NCBI GenBank assembly: GCA_041552135.1
Contig: JBFELL010000010.1
Coordinates: 1-32,787, forward strand
DNA from: SZUA-186 sp041552135
GTDB taxonomy: Bacteria; Pseudomonadota; Gammaproteobacteria; UBA9214
Reading direction: 5' to 3'
DNA: 32,787 bases
Position numbers and translations under genes: made by a program. Each line of letters begins with the position of its first letter. Positions within the stretch are counted from its first letter, which is position 1. Positions 32,400-32,787 of this stretch are shown piece by piece. The notes under the pieces were generated by a model. The model worked only from the letters and a program-made list of their open reading frames with translations, ran no database searches and had not been told where the DNA came from.

Positions 32400-32787
32400 T
32401 TACGCGGAAGCGGCCTGCTTTTCCTCGCGCTTGCGCTCGAACCACTTCTCGGCCTCTTCGTCCCAGCCGTCCATGCGGACGTAGGAGCTCTGGCGCGGGC
32501 TGCTGACCATGTTCGGGTCAACGTCCACACCGATGCCTTCGAGGAAGTTCACCAGGCCGATGCGCTCGATCATTTCACCGCAGCGCTCGTGCTCCAGGCC
32601 GTTCTCCGCCCAGAAATCGATGATCTCCTCGGCCAGTTCCTGCAGGCTTTCGTAGTCTTCCTCGGTTTCCAGCTTCTTGAAGGGAACCACGACGGTACCC
32701 ATGAGGTCACCGATCTTCAGGGTGCGCTTGCCGCCGATCAGGATGGTGACACCCTTGTCATCGCCGGGGTGCAGTGCCTTCGGCATG
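32400..32787 (-). CDS. dsrA: DsrA, alpha subunit of reverse dissimilatory sulfite reductase (C-terminal part)
   Basis: Only the last 129 codons or so are in the window; the gene continues past the right edge. The visible part (ILIGGKRTLKIGDLMGTVVVPF, ERCGEMIERIGLVNFLEGIG) is typical of the DsrA C-terminal domain, ending in a charged tail KREEKQAASA. The Met at 32786 is internal, not a start. It heads the dsr operon, whose promoter must lie outside the window. Confidence 0.95.
   Translation of the reverse strand, partial: MPKALHPGDDKGVTILIGGKRTLKIGDLMGTVVVPFKKLETEEDYESLQELAEEIIDFWAENGLEHERCGEMIERIGLVNFLEGIGVDVDPNMVSSPRQSSYVRMDGWDEEAEKWFERKREEKQAASA

Overview
This GC-rich window looks chromosomal and comes from a sulfur-oxidising gammaproteobacterium, probably a relative of the purple sulfur bacteria (Chromatiales). 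The decisive evidence is a minus-strand dsr operon in the Allochromatium-type order dsrABEFHCMKLJOPNR, including dsrEFH and dsrL, which mark the oxidative (reverse) pathway. I see no IS elements, prophage or CRISPR array.

Layout. At 1-707 there is a minus-strand tRNA-Val(CAC) with a good promoter, facing away from rluE. A largely empty stretch (708-1322) follows. At 1323-3045 lie a solute-binding protein and an OmpV/MipA-type outer-membrane protein, ended by a clear intrinsic terminator. At 3165-8007 there is a tight five-gene plus-strand operon: an MscS channel, a double-DUF1538 membrane protein, two P-II-like proteins and a DUF4136 lipoprotein. At 8025-11537 (minus) lies a Pqi-type lipid-transport operon: pqiA split in two, pqiB, and a pqiC-like lipoprotein. 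Divergent from it at 11815-15025 are an exported alpha/beta hydrolase, MlaA and an orphan branched-chain-type binding protein. At 15178-17647 are two nucleotide-sugar enzymes, then a small S24-fold protein that has lost its catalytic dyad. A REP-like palindrome separates this convergent pair from the dsr block.

The dsr block (18225-32787, minus) runs from dsrA (cut by the window edge) to dsrR. It then continues without a visible break into a NarX-type sensor kinase, a NarL-type regulator and a single-domain rhodanese. DsrEFH passes sulfur to DsrC. Reverse DsrAB makes sulfite, with DsrL linking electrons to NAD(P)H. DsrMKJOP handles the DsrC trisulfide/disulfide and membrane electron flow. DsrN makes the siroheme amide, and DsrR is an A-type-fold protein without cysteines. 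The two-component system and the rhodanese are candidates for a sulfur- or redox-responsive extension of the operon.

The most interesting points are the P-II-linked DUF1538/MscS operon, the dsr-linked kinase that lacks a periplasmic nitrate sensor, and RNA hairpins between dsrA/dsrB and dsrC/dsrM, one of which overlaps the dsrM ribosome-binding site. Also notable are a MITE-like palindrome inside the dsr operon and the juxtaposed Pqi and Mla lipid-transport genes. All functions are read from sequence motifs and family knowledge; no searches were run.
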